Source: Cadophora sp. MPI-SDFR-AT-0126
Lineage: Eukaryota > Ascomycota > Leotiomycetes > Helotiales > Ploettnerulaceae
NCBI GenBank assembly: GCA_020747065.1
Contig: JAGMVK010000024.1
Coordinates: 682,001 to 746,000 of the forward strand
DNA: 64,000 nt
Reading direction: 5' to 3'
A model generated the notes under the pieces. That model saw only the letters and a list, made by a program, of their open reading frames with translations. It ran no database searches and was not told the origin of the DNA. Positions 21,720 to 34,479 of this stretch are shown one piece after another. The translations under genes were made by a program, and so were the position numbers. The stretch's first letter is position 1. The number at the start of each line of letters is the position of its first letter.

Positions 21720-23019
21720 CCTTTTCCTCCTAGAGACTTGTTAGTAGATTTCTACTAGTTGCTCCGCTTCAGTCGATTTCTACTAATAGAGCTCTATTAG
21801 TAGAACTCCATTCATACTCGAAGCTATAGTCGCCCAGTAACAGATGTCTATAAGTACGTAAGAAGAATCAAATTCTACTAGTAGGTTTTAATTAGATAAT
21901 AGATCTCTCATTCAAGTCTTTTTTTCAAATTTTTATCTATATATACATATATGTATATCTTTTGAAACTAGTAAATGAGTTAATATATATAGAGACGTTA
22001 AGATTTTAGCGCTACTCAAACGATTTAAGAAGATATATTAATAAGTCTTAGTAATAAGTAGAAGTAGAGAGTAGGTAAATTTATATTTAATAGCTTATTT
22101 AGTGTTATAAAAGTAATATCTTTAACAAAATAAATCATCTTAATAGACTAGTCGTCGAAAGATTGTAAAAGAGTTAGAAGGTTTTAAAGCTTTAAAGAAT
22201 AGTGTTTGAAATTGCTAGCGAGTGAAGAGGTTTTAATAAGCGTATTTTCAAATCAAATATAACTCTCTAGCCACAAGTAGAAAGCTACTTTTGTCTAAAG
22301 TGAATCTTAAGAATTTATTTTCAAATACAAGATATTTCTATATTTATATCTCTTGTACTTTTGTTTATAGTATCTAGTAGATTTTATATAGCTTTTTGTT
22401 TTATTTGTAGCTTCTTGATAATTTTATTCTTTCTTTCTAAGAGACTCTATAGTTCTTTGATTTAAGCGTTTATGATTTCTTCTACTATCTTATATCTATT
22501 CTAGTAAGTAATTGTAAGAGTTTTATATTATTTAGTTTTTATACTTATTTAATTATATGGAAATAAAACGAAAGACTTTAGAATAAAAAGTATTATAAAG
22601 ACCTGGGATAACGCAAAACTAAGTAGGTCACTAAACCTAAGAGTAAAATATAGGAAGCTACTCGAGGGCTATAATCCGAGGTAGAAAAAGTCTTCGATTC
22701 TTCTAATTCTAAGAGTAGAAGAGAGCTCTTATAAGCAGAGGGAGCTTACTAAGGCTCGTAACTAAGGTTACTAAGGATAATACCTTGATTCTGAATATAC
22801 GCCTTATTACAGTATTAAAATACTTTTTTAGTTAAGAGCTTAGGAATATATAAAGATATCTAGTTATAAAATAGTTATATAAAGATAATATGTTTTTTTT
22901 ATTGATTCTACTTATTTTTATTATATTAAGTAGTATTATTAGTAGAAATTAAGAGATAAAGCTTTATTATATATATTTAATGTAATACTAAGTATAAGCT
23001 AAGAATTAAACATTATATG

Positions 23020-23057
<38 letters not shown>

Positions 23058-25918
23058 GCTTAATAGTATAAAAAATCTATTTATTTTCAAGAGAAAGTAT
23101 AAGGTACTAGATTATATAGTATATTAAAACACTACTAAATCTTCTTTAAAAGTAGTTCTCTTATCTTTACTCTAGCTAAGATATATCTTATATAGATCTA
23201 CGAACTAATACTAAGAGTATTTAAAAGATTTTCTTAGTAAAAGTAATAAGATTAATAAATTTAGAATTTAAACGATTTTAAATAATATTTTAAGCTTTCA
23301 AAGTAATAAGTCTAATAGTATAAGTGATTTTAGTTTACTTATTATTAAATTCTAATAAGTTCTAAGGTAGTTTATTTTATATATTAAATACTTAGTTATT
23401 AATCTTTAAATCATTAGTTCTAGTAAAGAAAGTAGAGTTCTTAATATAAATAAGCTTTTAAGAAGAGAGATTTCTTAATAACTTACTATAATTCGTTAAT
23501 TAATAAAAGCTCTAAGATCTTGAGAATTACTATTATTAGTTATATTATTTATTTAGGCTTATAAGTTAATTCACTTAATCTTTTATATATTAATATTCTA
23601 ACGTAATTATAAAATAATTAAGTTCTTTTTAAAGCTTTAATAAGTTAAGTAATTAATAACTTTATAAAACTTCTATTTATTCTTTACTTAAAAATTAATA
23701 TCAAGTTATAAAAAGTTAATAAGAAGATTTTTAGTAAAAATATCTTATTAATATCTATTTACCTTAAGCTTATCTTACTTAGTCTTTTATATAAATTCAT
23801 TAAGTTTAGACGTAATTTCTATATAAGATATTAAGTATAAATAAGCTTTTCGTTAATCTAAATTTTATTTATTATAAAGAGATATATTATTATTATTATT
23901 ATTATTATTCTCTTAGCTATTCTCTTTTTTCTTACAAGAATATTACTATATAAGCGTTAAAGACTATACTTTTATCGTTTACTATATAGTACTAATAGTA
24001 CTAGTCTCTTTTACATTTATAAAATTTAGTATTTAAGTAAGTATTAATAAGGTATTTATATTAGCTATAATAATAAAGTCTCTTAAGAATAGTTAAGAGA
24101 TTATCTTCTAAGATTAACTATTAAATATAATATTTTATCGTTGTACTCTAGAGGTTATATATTAAGAATAAATTAAGAAAGTAATATTCAAGATTAATTC
24201 ATTGAGTCAATTCTTAATAAAAAGTCAAGAAACAGTCTCTAAGATTAACTATATTAATTAGTCTCTTATTTAGATTAATATTTTATCGTCTTTATAAGCT
24301 AAGTTAAGTGAACTTAATATAATATAATGTTAAAATCTAAATAAAGATTAAAGTAAATAAAGATTAAGAAAGAATAAGTATTAGTATTAAAATATTTAGT
24401 TAATTTCTATTTTTAAGATTTTTTTTAATTAATATATAGCTTTTATTAGTCTTCTTATACTATAATAATAATATTGTTTTATATAAGTAAGAGTCTTTTA
24501 TAATAATCTTGCGATTCAAGTCTTATTTAATTCTACGTAAATCGTTATATAAGACATAGATTTAATTAAAATATAATATTGAAATTATAACGACGTAATA
24601 TAGTATATTACACATAATAATATAAAAGAATAGATATAAAAGAAAGAGGATTATAGAGAATTTAAAACTAAATTTATATTATATAGTCGTATTACGCTAG
24701 AGCTTATACTATTTATACGATTTCGCTTAATCTATAATCATAATATATTATACTATATATTTAATTATATACTATCTAGTTTCGTAATAATATTATAATT
24801 AAATTATTATATTATTTCTCTTTCAAGAAAAGACTTATCTTTAAGTCTTACAAAAGAATTTTCGTTAAATAATAGTTATTTATATTATACATTTTTCGTC
24901 GATATCTAAGTTAATTTATTAAATTTTACTATATTAAATTTATTTATATCGACTTTATTTCTTTTAATTATTTTACTTCTTAAGTCTATAGACAATTTAT
25001 TTAAAATTTAAATCTTTTTAATATAATCCTCTAACTATCGCCGCTTTATTAACGTAGCTAAAATAATAATAAATTATTAAATATAATAACAAATATTGCC
25101 TTTATTCGCTTGTATTTTAACTTTTAAAGCTTTTAAAAAAAATCAAGTATTTATTTACTAATATATATTCGCGTTCTTATATTCTTTTAATAGCGTCTTT
25201 TTAAGTTTCTCTTAATTATTTTTTATTTATTCTAGTATTATTTTTATATATAGTCTTATTAACAAATTGCAATACTCTAGAAATCTCGTTATTTAATTTA
25301 ACTTCTTTAATTAAGTATCCTTATACTAATTATTAGACGATCGATCTCGTTTTCTCGATTAGCGCGAGTCGCTCTATCAAGAGCATTAATCTATTGTAAT
25401 ACTTAAAGATTAACTCTTCTTTTCAACTTCAATAGATATATAGACCTAGACTAATATTATATGTAGATATCTCTTATATCAATCTTTACTTACTTTGTTC
25501 TATAATTGTTTTATCTATTCTTTAGAAAACATTTATTATATACTCCTAGTCTCTTCCCTTACGTTTCAAGCGTACTAAGAGTATCTTTTTCTTCTATCTC
25601 TATTTTTATTATCTAAAATCTCGAGTCGTAGATTTGTTAAGAGAGGATTCGCTTATTATAAAGTCTAAATAAACCTAAACTTAAGAAATATCGATTACTA
25701 GAGGATTAAGAGAAACTTTAATTAATGTGAAATTCAAATGAATATTATAATAAGACTAAATATCTACTATAAGAGTTTTAGTTTTTCTGTTTTAATTATA
25801 AGTAAATAGATTAGTATTACTAAACTAGTAATTATTATCTTCTTTCTCTTACTTCTATTACCTAATTCGTCTACACGCGAAGTACTTCCTCTATTTACTA
25901 CGCACTTGACGACACTAC
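21720..25918. mobile_element. Large AT-rich RIP-like tract
   Basis: About 4.2 kb is dominated by A and T with TA-rich words, all frames closed and no gene. It includes an AT dinucleotide run near 23020-23053 and a TTA trinucleotide run near 23888-23910. Composition changes sharply near 25915, where normal sequence resumes. Such tracts in Pezizomycotina are usually transposon clusters mutated by RIP. The original element cannot be identified from the remaining sequence. Confidence 0.65.
21780..21803. repeat. Perfect 24-bp palindrome
   Basis: The half-site CTACTAATAGAG is followed immediately by its exact reverse complement. Related CTACTAGT words occur nearby at about 21752 and 21876. It lies near the left edge of the AT-rich tract. 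Confidence 0.9.
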
Positions 25919-25929
25919 TCTAATCGTTT

Positions 25930-26219
25930 ACAATATTACCACTCAAGGCCGCTAAATCATCAAGAGAGGGGTCGGCCGCCGTGGAACTTAGCTTAATATG
26001 GCCTTGAGCTGCTACTAAATCGTCAAGAGAAGCGTCAGTTGTCGTGGAGCCTAGACGAACGTAGCCTTGAGAAGCGTCCATCACTAGAACATCCAGAGGC
26101 AAAATCGTTGTCGTGGAAGCTGGAATATAGCCCTGAGGTGTATCGATTACTATTGCCGATGACTGTGTTGAATTCTCACTGATCTGTGTAATATATCGAA
26201 ATCTAGAGCAAAGAGTCAA
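25930..26219 (-). other. Short open frame with three degenerate 63-66-bp tandem repeats
   Basis: The minus-strand frame from 26219 is 99 codons and contains three copies of a roughly 21-22-residue unit. They are GYIPASTTTILPLDVLV, GYVRLGSTTTDASLDDLV and GHIKLSSTAADPSLDDLAA. The repeat is also visible in DNA between about 25935 and 26150. The frame ends where the AT-rich tract begins, so it is probably truncated. I do not recognise the family, and the piece could be a decayed repeat protein or a coding-like minisatellite. Confidence 0.4.
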
Positions 26220-26613
26220 GTGATTTTATAATATTGACTAAAGTGCTAACTTGCACCTATATCGAGGACATATTATTCCAGGGACGAGATGTATGGCTAG
26301 CAGTCACTAGTCCCACATTGATATCGAATCATGATTAGTAATGAAAACCTTTAAGATAGAAAACCAATCGACATTCTATTTTCGGGAAAACCTCATCTGC
26401 GACATCTTAGCACTGCCCCACAGCGGTTGAAGACGTTGCCAGCGCTAACCACTATTGCTTGCTGAAACATGTGAATAATAGTACCTGCCGCTAGGTGGCA
26501 TGAATAATTATATCTGTTGCAACTGTTCCTGAGGACTGAAGTGAGCCATAATCATCTCTGAAGTTCGTCCTGAACATAGTTAAATCCCACCATATCTATC
26601 CCAGCTTGTGCAC

Positions 26614-27170
26614 TAACGTCCCACCCCCCCATTCCGGCCACCCCTACATTCCGGCCACCCTTTTACACCAAAACTCACTACTTCTAATATATAATAATTA
26701 GATTATTTATTAATAAAAAACCTTAAAATTAAAAATCTATATTATTTATTACTCGGGCTTTAATATTCCGAAATCTTATTTATTATGTATTACGTAATAT
26801 TATAAAATAAGTATTTGAAGCCTTAAAAAAATCTCCCTAATAAATTTGGTGTAAAATCGACTTTTTTTTAAATTTTTTAATAACTTTAGTAATTATTATT
26901 ATAAATAGCTAAAACTTAATATATAGTTATATTATATATATATATTATTAAAGTATTGAAATTTAAAAGTATTTATATTAGTAATTATTAAAAAATTAAG
27001 TAATAACTGAATTTTTATATGAAATTTTATATTCTACTTCATTTTTTAATAATTACTAATCTAAATCCTTAGTTTTAGCTTATTTTATTAATAAATATTC
27101 AAAATATTAATTACTAAAGTTAGTGAGTTTTAGTGCAAAAGGGTGGCCGGAATGTGGGGGTGGGACGTTA
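26614..27170. mobile_element. MITE-like element with long terminal inverted repeats and TA target site
   Basis: The left end is TA then ACGTCCCACCCCCCCATTCC, followed by two GGCCACCC units and TTTTACACCAAAACTCAC. The right end is the inverse, with one GGCCACCC unit and nearly the same TTTTGCACTAAAACTCAC, finishing in CGT-TA. The total length is about 557 bp with an AT-rich interior and no gene. The TA target and terminal structure suggest a non-autonomous Tc1/mariner-type (Fot1/pogo) element. Confidence 0.8.
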
Positions 27171-28290
27171 AACATCCAAATTGTAGCAGTTCCAGATTAG
27201 CAGATATTGCTCGAGACTAAGGCATGTTTGTTTATTCATAATATGTGGTACAGAAGTGGAGTCGCTTTGCGATCAACGTAGGTTCGAATTGAAGTGCATT
27301 GTTGCTATAAAATACATCAGGATTCAGGAGATAGAGTTGATCTCCTAAAAGCGATAAGAAATAGTAGTCTCGATTAGGTAGAGCGTATGGTCTGGGAGCA
27401 GAGCCTCAAAGAGCGGCAGTACCTAATTGGTGCGCAGTGCCAAGCGAAGTGCTCCCTGTTCCTATTCGATATAATTTCATAAAAAAAGTAGAAGATTATG
27501 TGGCTGCAAGATCAGAGCTCTCGGAAGAGAAAGGTCGGTGGCGAAGATAGGGTGGCGTCAAGGAGGTTCCAATATGAGGTTGAAGAAGCGCACATGTGTG
27601 TAGAGATTGTGAAGCATCGAGGCGTGGTATAGCAGGGCTGGTCAGGTGGCGTTGAATTGAAGTACTTGTTGTCAGCCGTGATGTGATGACGTAGCTCGAG
27701 CTTAGCCGAAGAGCCGCATTTGTGAACAGGTACACTCTTGTGGCCCCTGCATGCTCAAGAGCTGTTGAGATAACGTCTATCCCTGCGTGCCGATACGCAC
27801 CCTGTAACGAGACAAAACGTAGGTACTTTAAGTTCAAGCCGCTGCCCACTGTTACGGCGCTGATTGTGACGACTTTACGTCGTCACCTGACTGCCGCCTT
27901 ATAGGCCACAACGCCCCCTGTAGGCTACAGCAGCCTATAGCCAGCCTATCAGTAATTGGGATTAAATAGCCTTGTATGCCCTCAAGAAAGTCTTCTCTCC
28001 TTAGCTTTAGATCCTCGTATATAGGCATTCTACTTCTTTCAGGGCTTCGACCTATTTGCCTAGTGTCTTCCCTGAATCACAAGTATTCGGGCCTTCATGC
28101 AGCTCTGGGGCTGCAACCATGCCCCACGTGACTGTAAGCGAGGCTGGCATAAAACCACCTCTGCTTCCCTGAACCTGAACTTTCTCTCCTTAGCTTTGTA
28201 TTCTAAATTACAAATCGACATTATGCTTCTCTCTTGAGGCCTCTTCTCTCGTGCTGTAACAATTAATAAATGATGAAGATATCAATTATT
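27171..28290. other. Spacer, possibly an LTR fragment
   Basis: No supportable gene was found. A minus-strand frame at 27496-27849 (117 codons) has no motif. At about 27864 an inverted repeat GTGACGAC / GTCGTCAC with a 5-base loop begins a segment that reads like an LTR (TG at the start, CTGTAACA near 28260). No matching target duplication was found. Confidence 0.3.
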
Positions 28291-28291
28291 C

Positions 28292-28362
28292 AAACTGGTG
28301 AGTTTTGGTGTAAAAGGGTGGTTGGAATGGGGGGGTGGTCGAAATGGGGGGGTCGGACGTTA
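28292..28362. mobile_element. Right terminal fragment of a MITE-like element
   Basis: The sequence GTGAGTTTTGGTGTAAAAGG followed by two TGG-GGGGG units and GGACGT-TA matches the terminal repeat of the 26.6-27.2 kb element. No left partner lies immediately upstream. Like the left end of that element it carries two internal GG-rich units, whereas that element's right end has one. Confidence 0.7.
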
Positions 28363-29468
28363 TACATTACGATAGGTAGTCAGGGATCCAGTTGAAAAAA
28401 CCTCAATGGCAGATGTTGAGATGCCGCAATGCTTTTCATGGAGCGTTATGGGTTCAATTCCGATGCCAAGAAATTCTCCAACCCGCATCCAGATAACGTA
28501 TGGATCTAGCGAGCTGTTCGAATGACCAGATCTGCGTTTACGATTACGACAGAACCTAAACCCCACGCGGAGCCCAAACCCCACCACCCATGTTTTGCGT
28601 GACAGCACCATAACATGTAGGCCACACTGACCTCTCCTCCTCCCTAGCGAGCCGCCCTTGGTCGGGACTAGGGACAGGGCAGGCCCCATGCTCCTCGGAT
28701 TCTGCGTGATTTCCGGGCCGAGCCTTTCACGTCCGTTCGGAAAATAGTACCGGCCGAGCCTGTGCCAACGTCCGTGGTGCAACGTCTTCCCTTGTACCCC
28801 AATTTATGTTTCACTGGACCGCCGACTAGACTCAGACTAAGGGTTGGTTTTGCGCAGGAGCCAGAATATCGTCAAAGTGATAGTGAAGGGCTGCTTTCGC
28901 TTGGAGCCGCCTGGCAGTGCTTCTCCTCACATCATCATCATCATCATCATCTCCTCATCCCCGGACTACATAGCTCAGCATGCTCCGCCTGGCCGAGTCA
29001 TGAGTGAGGCTCGGTTCTTCTCATCTGCTGTCTATCTCCGGGTCCTCGTCTGCTCCCGTCCTACAGTATGGAGGACCCAGTCTCGGGCGACCAGGCCAGG
29101 CCAGCGCTAGCCTCATCCATATTACCTGTCCTGTTTGGCAAGGCCAATGATGTTTGCTCTGTGCGAACAGGTCGGGCTTCGGGTCTTCGTCCACCCGTTG
29201 GCTGCTCATCAATATTTGGCCGTGGCCCATGTTGACATAAAGTAACCCCCGCTCTCTTTAGCCCGCCAGGTTCTTTAATTTTCTTTATGATTTTCTTGTC
29301 TTCTTTATTTCAACCTCCACGATCCGGCTGCGCTCCAAACATTCCATCCTCCAGGCCAGGTCGTGTTAGAGATAGGCTGGATCAGGCCAGGCCCGGCCAA
29401 GTAGGGCAACTGGACCATCCATATTCCTCCTCACCGACGCGAGTCGCGAGTCGCGAGCCACGATCGCA
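28363..29468. promoter_or_regulatory. Upstream region of the ABC transporter
   Basis: About 1.1 kb contains short frames, a (TCA)n-type microsatellite near 28929-28951, repeated GGCCAGG words (29085-29105, 29350-29390) and a GCGAGTC triplet near 29445. The region 29230-29468 is pyrimidine-rich and is the likely core promoter and leader. Confidence 0.4.
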
Positions 29469-32400
29469 ATGTCCTTTACAGGTAGCACTATCTTCGGCAA
29501 CAACGATTCCACTGCCAGAACCGCTGGTATCGCGCGTCGGTCTTCTGCTGTCGAGCGTTCACATGCCGAGGCCGCAGTCTCGAGTCCCGATGCGGCACCT
29601 CACCATGTCTCCCACGACGGCAGTGCTATTTCAGCTGCTGCCACGGCCACCGCCACTCCCACCACTGAGAAGGAGACGGAGGCGGGAGCCGTAGATAGCA
29701 GCGGTGGCGACGAGTCGGCGCAAGAGCAGAGGGACGGCATGGTAAAGGCCCTCGCGCGAACCTATACGTCGCAGTCCCACGCTTCGGCTGCGGGCCCCTT
29801 TCCTGGCGGCCCTTTCGCCGCTCACTTGCACCCCGACTCACCTCTGAATCCCAACAGCCCCAAGTTCAGAGCCCGCACTTGGGCAAAGGCGATTGTCGAG
29901 CAAGTGGCTGCGGATGGAGCTTCGTTCCGCACCAGCGGCGTTTGCTTCGAGAACCTGCACGTCTATGGATACGGCGCGGGAACGGACTACCAGAAAGACG
30001 TTGCCAATGTATGGTTGGAAGTTGTGGGTATGGTGCGCTGGTTACTGGGCCAGAGGCAGCGCCGTATCGATATCCTGCGCAACTTTGACGGGGTTGTCCA
30101 CAAGGGCGAAATGCTTGTCGTGTTGGGCCCTCCTGGATCTGGGTGCAGCACCTTCCTCAAGACTCTTGCAGGCGAGACGAACGGTCTCTACGTGGATGAC
30201 CAGTCTTATTTCAACTATCAGGGATTAACCGCTAAGGAGATCCATACTGCGCACCGCGGCGAGGCTATTTACACTGCTGAAGTCGATGTGCATTTCCCCA
30301 TGCTCACAGTCGGTGAAACCTTGACTTTTGCCTCCCGCGCTCGAGCGCCGCGGAGTCTGCCCGAGAACGTGACTCATGACATGTTCTCAGACCACTTAAG
30401 AGATGTTGTGATGGCAATGTTCGGTATCAGCCACACGCGAAATACCAGAGTGGGAAACGAGTACGTTCGGGGGGTGTCTGGCGGGGAGAGAAAACGAGTC
30501 ACCATTTCGGAGGCCGCTCTTTCCGGGGCCCCTTTCCAGTGCTGGGACAACTCAACTCGAGGTTTGGACAGTGCCAACGCCGTCGAGTTCTGCAAGACGC
30601 TCAGGCTCCAGACGGAGCTTTTCCAAAATACGTGTGCCGTGTCAATGTACCAAGCTCCCCAGAACGCATACGACCTTTTCGATAAGGCTCTTGTCCTTTA
30701 CGAAGGCCGGCAAATCTTTTTCGGTCGCGCCGATGCTGCTAAGAAGTACTTCATCGATCTGGGCTTCGAGTGCGTTGACCGCCAGACGACTCCTGATTTC
30801 TTAACATCTATGACCAGCCCTCAAGAACGCATCGTCCGAGCCGGCTTCGAGAACAAGGTACCTAGAACCCCAGACGAGTTTGCAGCGGCGTGGAAGGACA
30901 GCGCTGCTTACAAAGCTCTCAAGGAGGGGGTTGCGGAGTACAAGGCTGCCCACCCCCTCAATGGCCCTGACGCTGTGGCCTTCCGTAACCTCAAACGAGC
31001 TCAGCAGGCCAAGAGACAGCGGGTCAATTCTCCTTTTACATTATCATATGGTCAGCAGGTGAAGTTGTGTCTCTGGCGCGCATATCGACGCCTCATTGGA
31101 GACCCTTCCATCACCATCGGACAGCTCATTGCTAATGTCATAATGGGTCTAATCATCACCTCCGTCTTCTTCAACTTGAAACGCACCACATCCAGCTTTT
31201 ACCAACGCAGTGCTTTGTTGTTCTTTGGTGTGCTCATGAACGCCTTCAGCTCGGCTTTAGAAATCTTGACTCTCTACGCGCAACGATCAATCGTCGAAAA
31301 GCATGCTCGGTACGCGTTCTATCACCCTTCTGCCGAGGCATTTGCGTCTATGTTGATAGACATGCCCTATAAGACCTTGAATTCCATCGTGTTCAACCTT
31401 GTCCTCTGTAAGTCTGCCTCTTGTTCTCCAAAACAGAGCCAAGATCGTTTTTAGTATCCTGGCTCCATCTGTCATTTCTCACTTCACTCGTCCCGGAGAA
31501 GCCATTAACATGATTACAGACTTTATGTCCAACCTCCGACGTGAACCAGGAGCGTTCTTCTTCTTTCTGATCACGTCCTATTTAACCGTCCTATCTATGT
31601 CTGGCTTCTTCCGATCCATTGCTTCCGCATCTCGAACCCTATCGCAAGCTATGGTCCCGGCAGCTATATTAATTTTAGCTCTCGTCATGTTTAGTGGATT
31701 CGTCATTCCTATCGATTACATGTTGGGCTGGTGCAGATGGATAAATTATATTGACCCTATGGCATATGCCTTCGAGGCTCTTATGGTTAACGAGGTACGC
31801 CTTAACTAACTTGCCCTACAAGGTTTCATGGTAGAATCTAATGATGTATAGTTCCATGGGGTTGATTATCTGTGCACATCATATGTTCCGAGCCCTTTGA
31901 TTACTGGATACGCAGATGTTAGCAACACTAATCGCGTGTGCTCGGCTATCGGCTCCGTCCCAGGAAACGATTTTGTCTCCGGAACGTCCTACATATCCTC
32001 TGGCTTCCGGTACGAGGCAAGCCACAAGTGGCGCAACATCGGAATTCTGGTTGGCTTCCTCATGTACGTCTTCGTTGCCCCATGTCCGTGCCTTCACTGA
32101 CGGAAAACAGTTTCTTCAACGGCTTCTACGTAGTTCTAACCGAGCTCGTCACTGCCAAAAAATCCAAGGGCGAAGTGCTTGTTTTCCGCAGAGGGCACAA
32201 GCCAGCCCAGTTCAAGGAACACAAAGATGATGCGGAAGCTGGCATGCCAACTTCATCTGGACCTTCTGCAGTTGCGACGCAAGTGGATCTTGGTAACACT
32301 TCTGACAAGGAAGGCGGGCTTATTCAGAAGCAGACTAGCGTTTTCCATTGGAGGTAAGTTCATTATATGCAGCTAACCCTCTCGCAAAAATCGTAAGGCA

Positions 32401-34346
32401 TTGCTGATTTTAATTTTTCAAGCAACGTGTGCTTCGATGTCAAGATCAAAAGCGAGAATCGTCGTATTCTCGACCACGTCGATGGTTGGGTCAAACCCGG
32501 CACTCTTACCGCCCTTATGGGTGTGTCTGGCGCTGGAAAGACGACTTTGCTTGACTGTTTGGCTGACCGAACTTCAACGGGTGTCATTACTGGCGAAATG
32601 CTTGTTAACGGAAGGCTTCGTGACGCTTCGTTCCAGAGAAATACTGGATATGTTCAACAACAAGATCTCCACCTTGAAACCACCACCGTCCGAGAAGCAT
32701 TGAACTTCAGCGCTCTCCTGCGACAGCCGACCCATATTCCGCGGAAGGAAAAACTCGCTTACGTCGACGAAGTTATCAAGCTCTTGGATATGCATGAATA
32801 TGCTGATGCTGTTGTTGGCAAACTCGGTGAAGGTCTTAACGTGGAGCAGCGGAAGCGCCTAACGATCGGCGTCGAACTCTCGGCTAGACCGCCCTTGCTA
32901 CTCTTTGTTGACGAGCCTACGTCGGGTCTTGACAGTCAGACTTCTTGGGCTATCCTCGACCTCCTCGAGAAACTTACAAAGTCCGGACAGGCAATTCTTT
33001 GCACTATCCATCAGCCCTCGGCTATGCTTTTCCAACGGTTTGATCGCTTGCTCCTCCTGGCCAAAGGCGGAAAGACAGTATACTTTGGGGAGATCGGCAA
33101 GAACTCCCGCGCTATGACATCCTACTTTGAACGCAACGGCGCTCGCCCGTGCACACCGGATGAGAACCCTGCTGAATGGATGCTGGAAGCTATTGGCGCT
33201 GCTCCTGGATCCGATTCCGACGTTGATTGGTATAAGACCTGGCGAGAAAGTCCCGAATTTGAAACCGTCCAGAAAGAGGTCGAGCTTCTTAAGGGTCATG
33301 CAAGTGATAGCCAAACGGCAGATGAGCAGCAAATCGGTTACACAGAATTTGCAGCTCCCTTGTCAGAGCAGCTTTTTGAAGTTACGCACCGTGTCTTCCA
33401 GCAGTACTGGCGAACACCCTCCTATATCTATTCCAAGGCCGCCCTCTGTGTTTCCATCTCGGCTTTTATTGGCTTCACATTCTTCAAGGCTCCGAATACC
33501 ATACAGGGCTTACAGAATCAGACTTTCGCCGTCTTCAACCTCTTAACCATCTTTGGCCAGCTGGTCCAGCAAACGATGCCATATTTCGTGGTCCAACGAG
33601 ATCTGTATGAGGTTCGTGAGCGGCCATCAAAGGTCTACTCGTGGAAGATCTTCATGCTTTCTCAAATCATCGTCGAGATCCCTTGGAACACCCTGATGTC
33701 GCTACTCATATTCTTATGCTTTTACTACCCGATTGGCCTATACAAAAATGCCGAGCCAGCAGGCCAGGTATCCGAGCGTGGTGCCCTCATGTTCCTCCTG
33801 TTATGGGCCTTTATGATGTTTACCTGCACCTTTACCGATATGGTTATCGCCGGCTTTGAGTCTGCCGAAGCTGGAGGCAATGCAGCCAACTTGCTATTTA
33901 TGCTGTGTCTGATATTCTGTGGCATCCTCGCCAACCCCGACACGTTCCCGCGCTTCTGGATCTTCATGTACCGCGTCTCACCGTTCACTTACATGGCGAC
34001 AGCCATGCTTTCCGTCGCCGTCGCCAACACGAATGTAGTCTGTGCCGCCAACGAGCTTCTCCACTTCGCTCCGCTCGCGGGCCAGACCTGCGGCGCGTAC
34101 ATGAGCGAGTACATCAAGATCGCGGGCGGCTATCTGGAGGACGCCGACGCCACCGATACGTGCTCGTTCTGCACAATCGGCAGCACCAACACATACCTGG
34201 CGGGCTCCCACGTCTTCTACTCGGAGCGGTGGAGGAACTTTGGCATCTTCATTTCGTACTCAGTCTTCAATATCGCCGGCGCGCTCTTTGTCTATTGGTT
34301 GGTTAGAGTGCCAAAGCAGACGAGCAAGAAGAAGAAACAAGATTGA
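29469..34346 (+). CDS. PDR-type full-size ABC transporter (ABCG subfamily)
   Basis: Five exons are visible: 29469-31407, 31520-31794, 31852-32063, 32111-32353 and 32423-34346. All junctions are GT-AG and keep the frame, giving 1530 aa, the usual PDR size. NBD1 has the fungal-type Walker [10 protein letters not shown] (about residue 220, Cys in place of Lys) and the signature VSGGERKR (about 336). It is followed by six helices including [23 protein letters not shown]2 has a canonical Walker [10 protein letters not shown] (about 923), the modified signature LNVEQRKR, the Walker [15 protein letters not shown] and the H-loop TIHQPS. The second membrane domain ends in [10 protein letters not shown] and a lysine-rich tail. 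The order NBD-TMD-NBD-TMD defines PDR pumps, which export hydrophobic drugs and fungicides across the plasma membrane. No stop or frameshift is present. It is the best-preserved large gene here. Confidence 0.95.
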
Positions 34347-34479
34347 GATGTGCTTTCGGGGAAGGAAGAAGGGCGTAGCATTGTGTAGGAGGGCGGAGAC
34401 GTTTGCGCTTGTAATTAGTATCCTCTCATTTTTATGCTGTATATCTACTTATGTGTCTCAAAAAGTCGTCTCTTCGCTC

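Noticed and set aside
23887..23911. Regularly repeated short words in the AT-rich tract considered as CRISPR-like
   Set aside because: It is a simple trinucleotide run without spacers, in a fungal genome.
29626..29841. Arginine-rich minus-strand frames within the ABC transporter gene
   Set aside because: They are antisense shadows of its GC-rich first exon.
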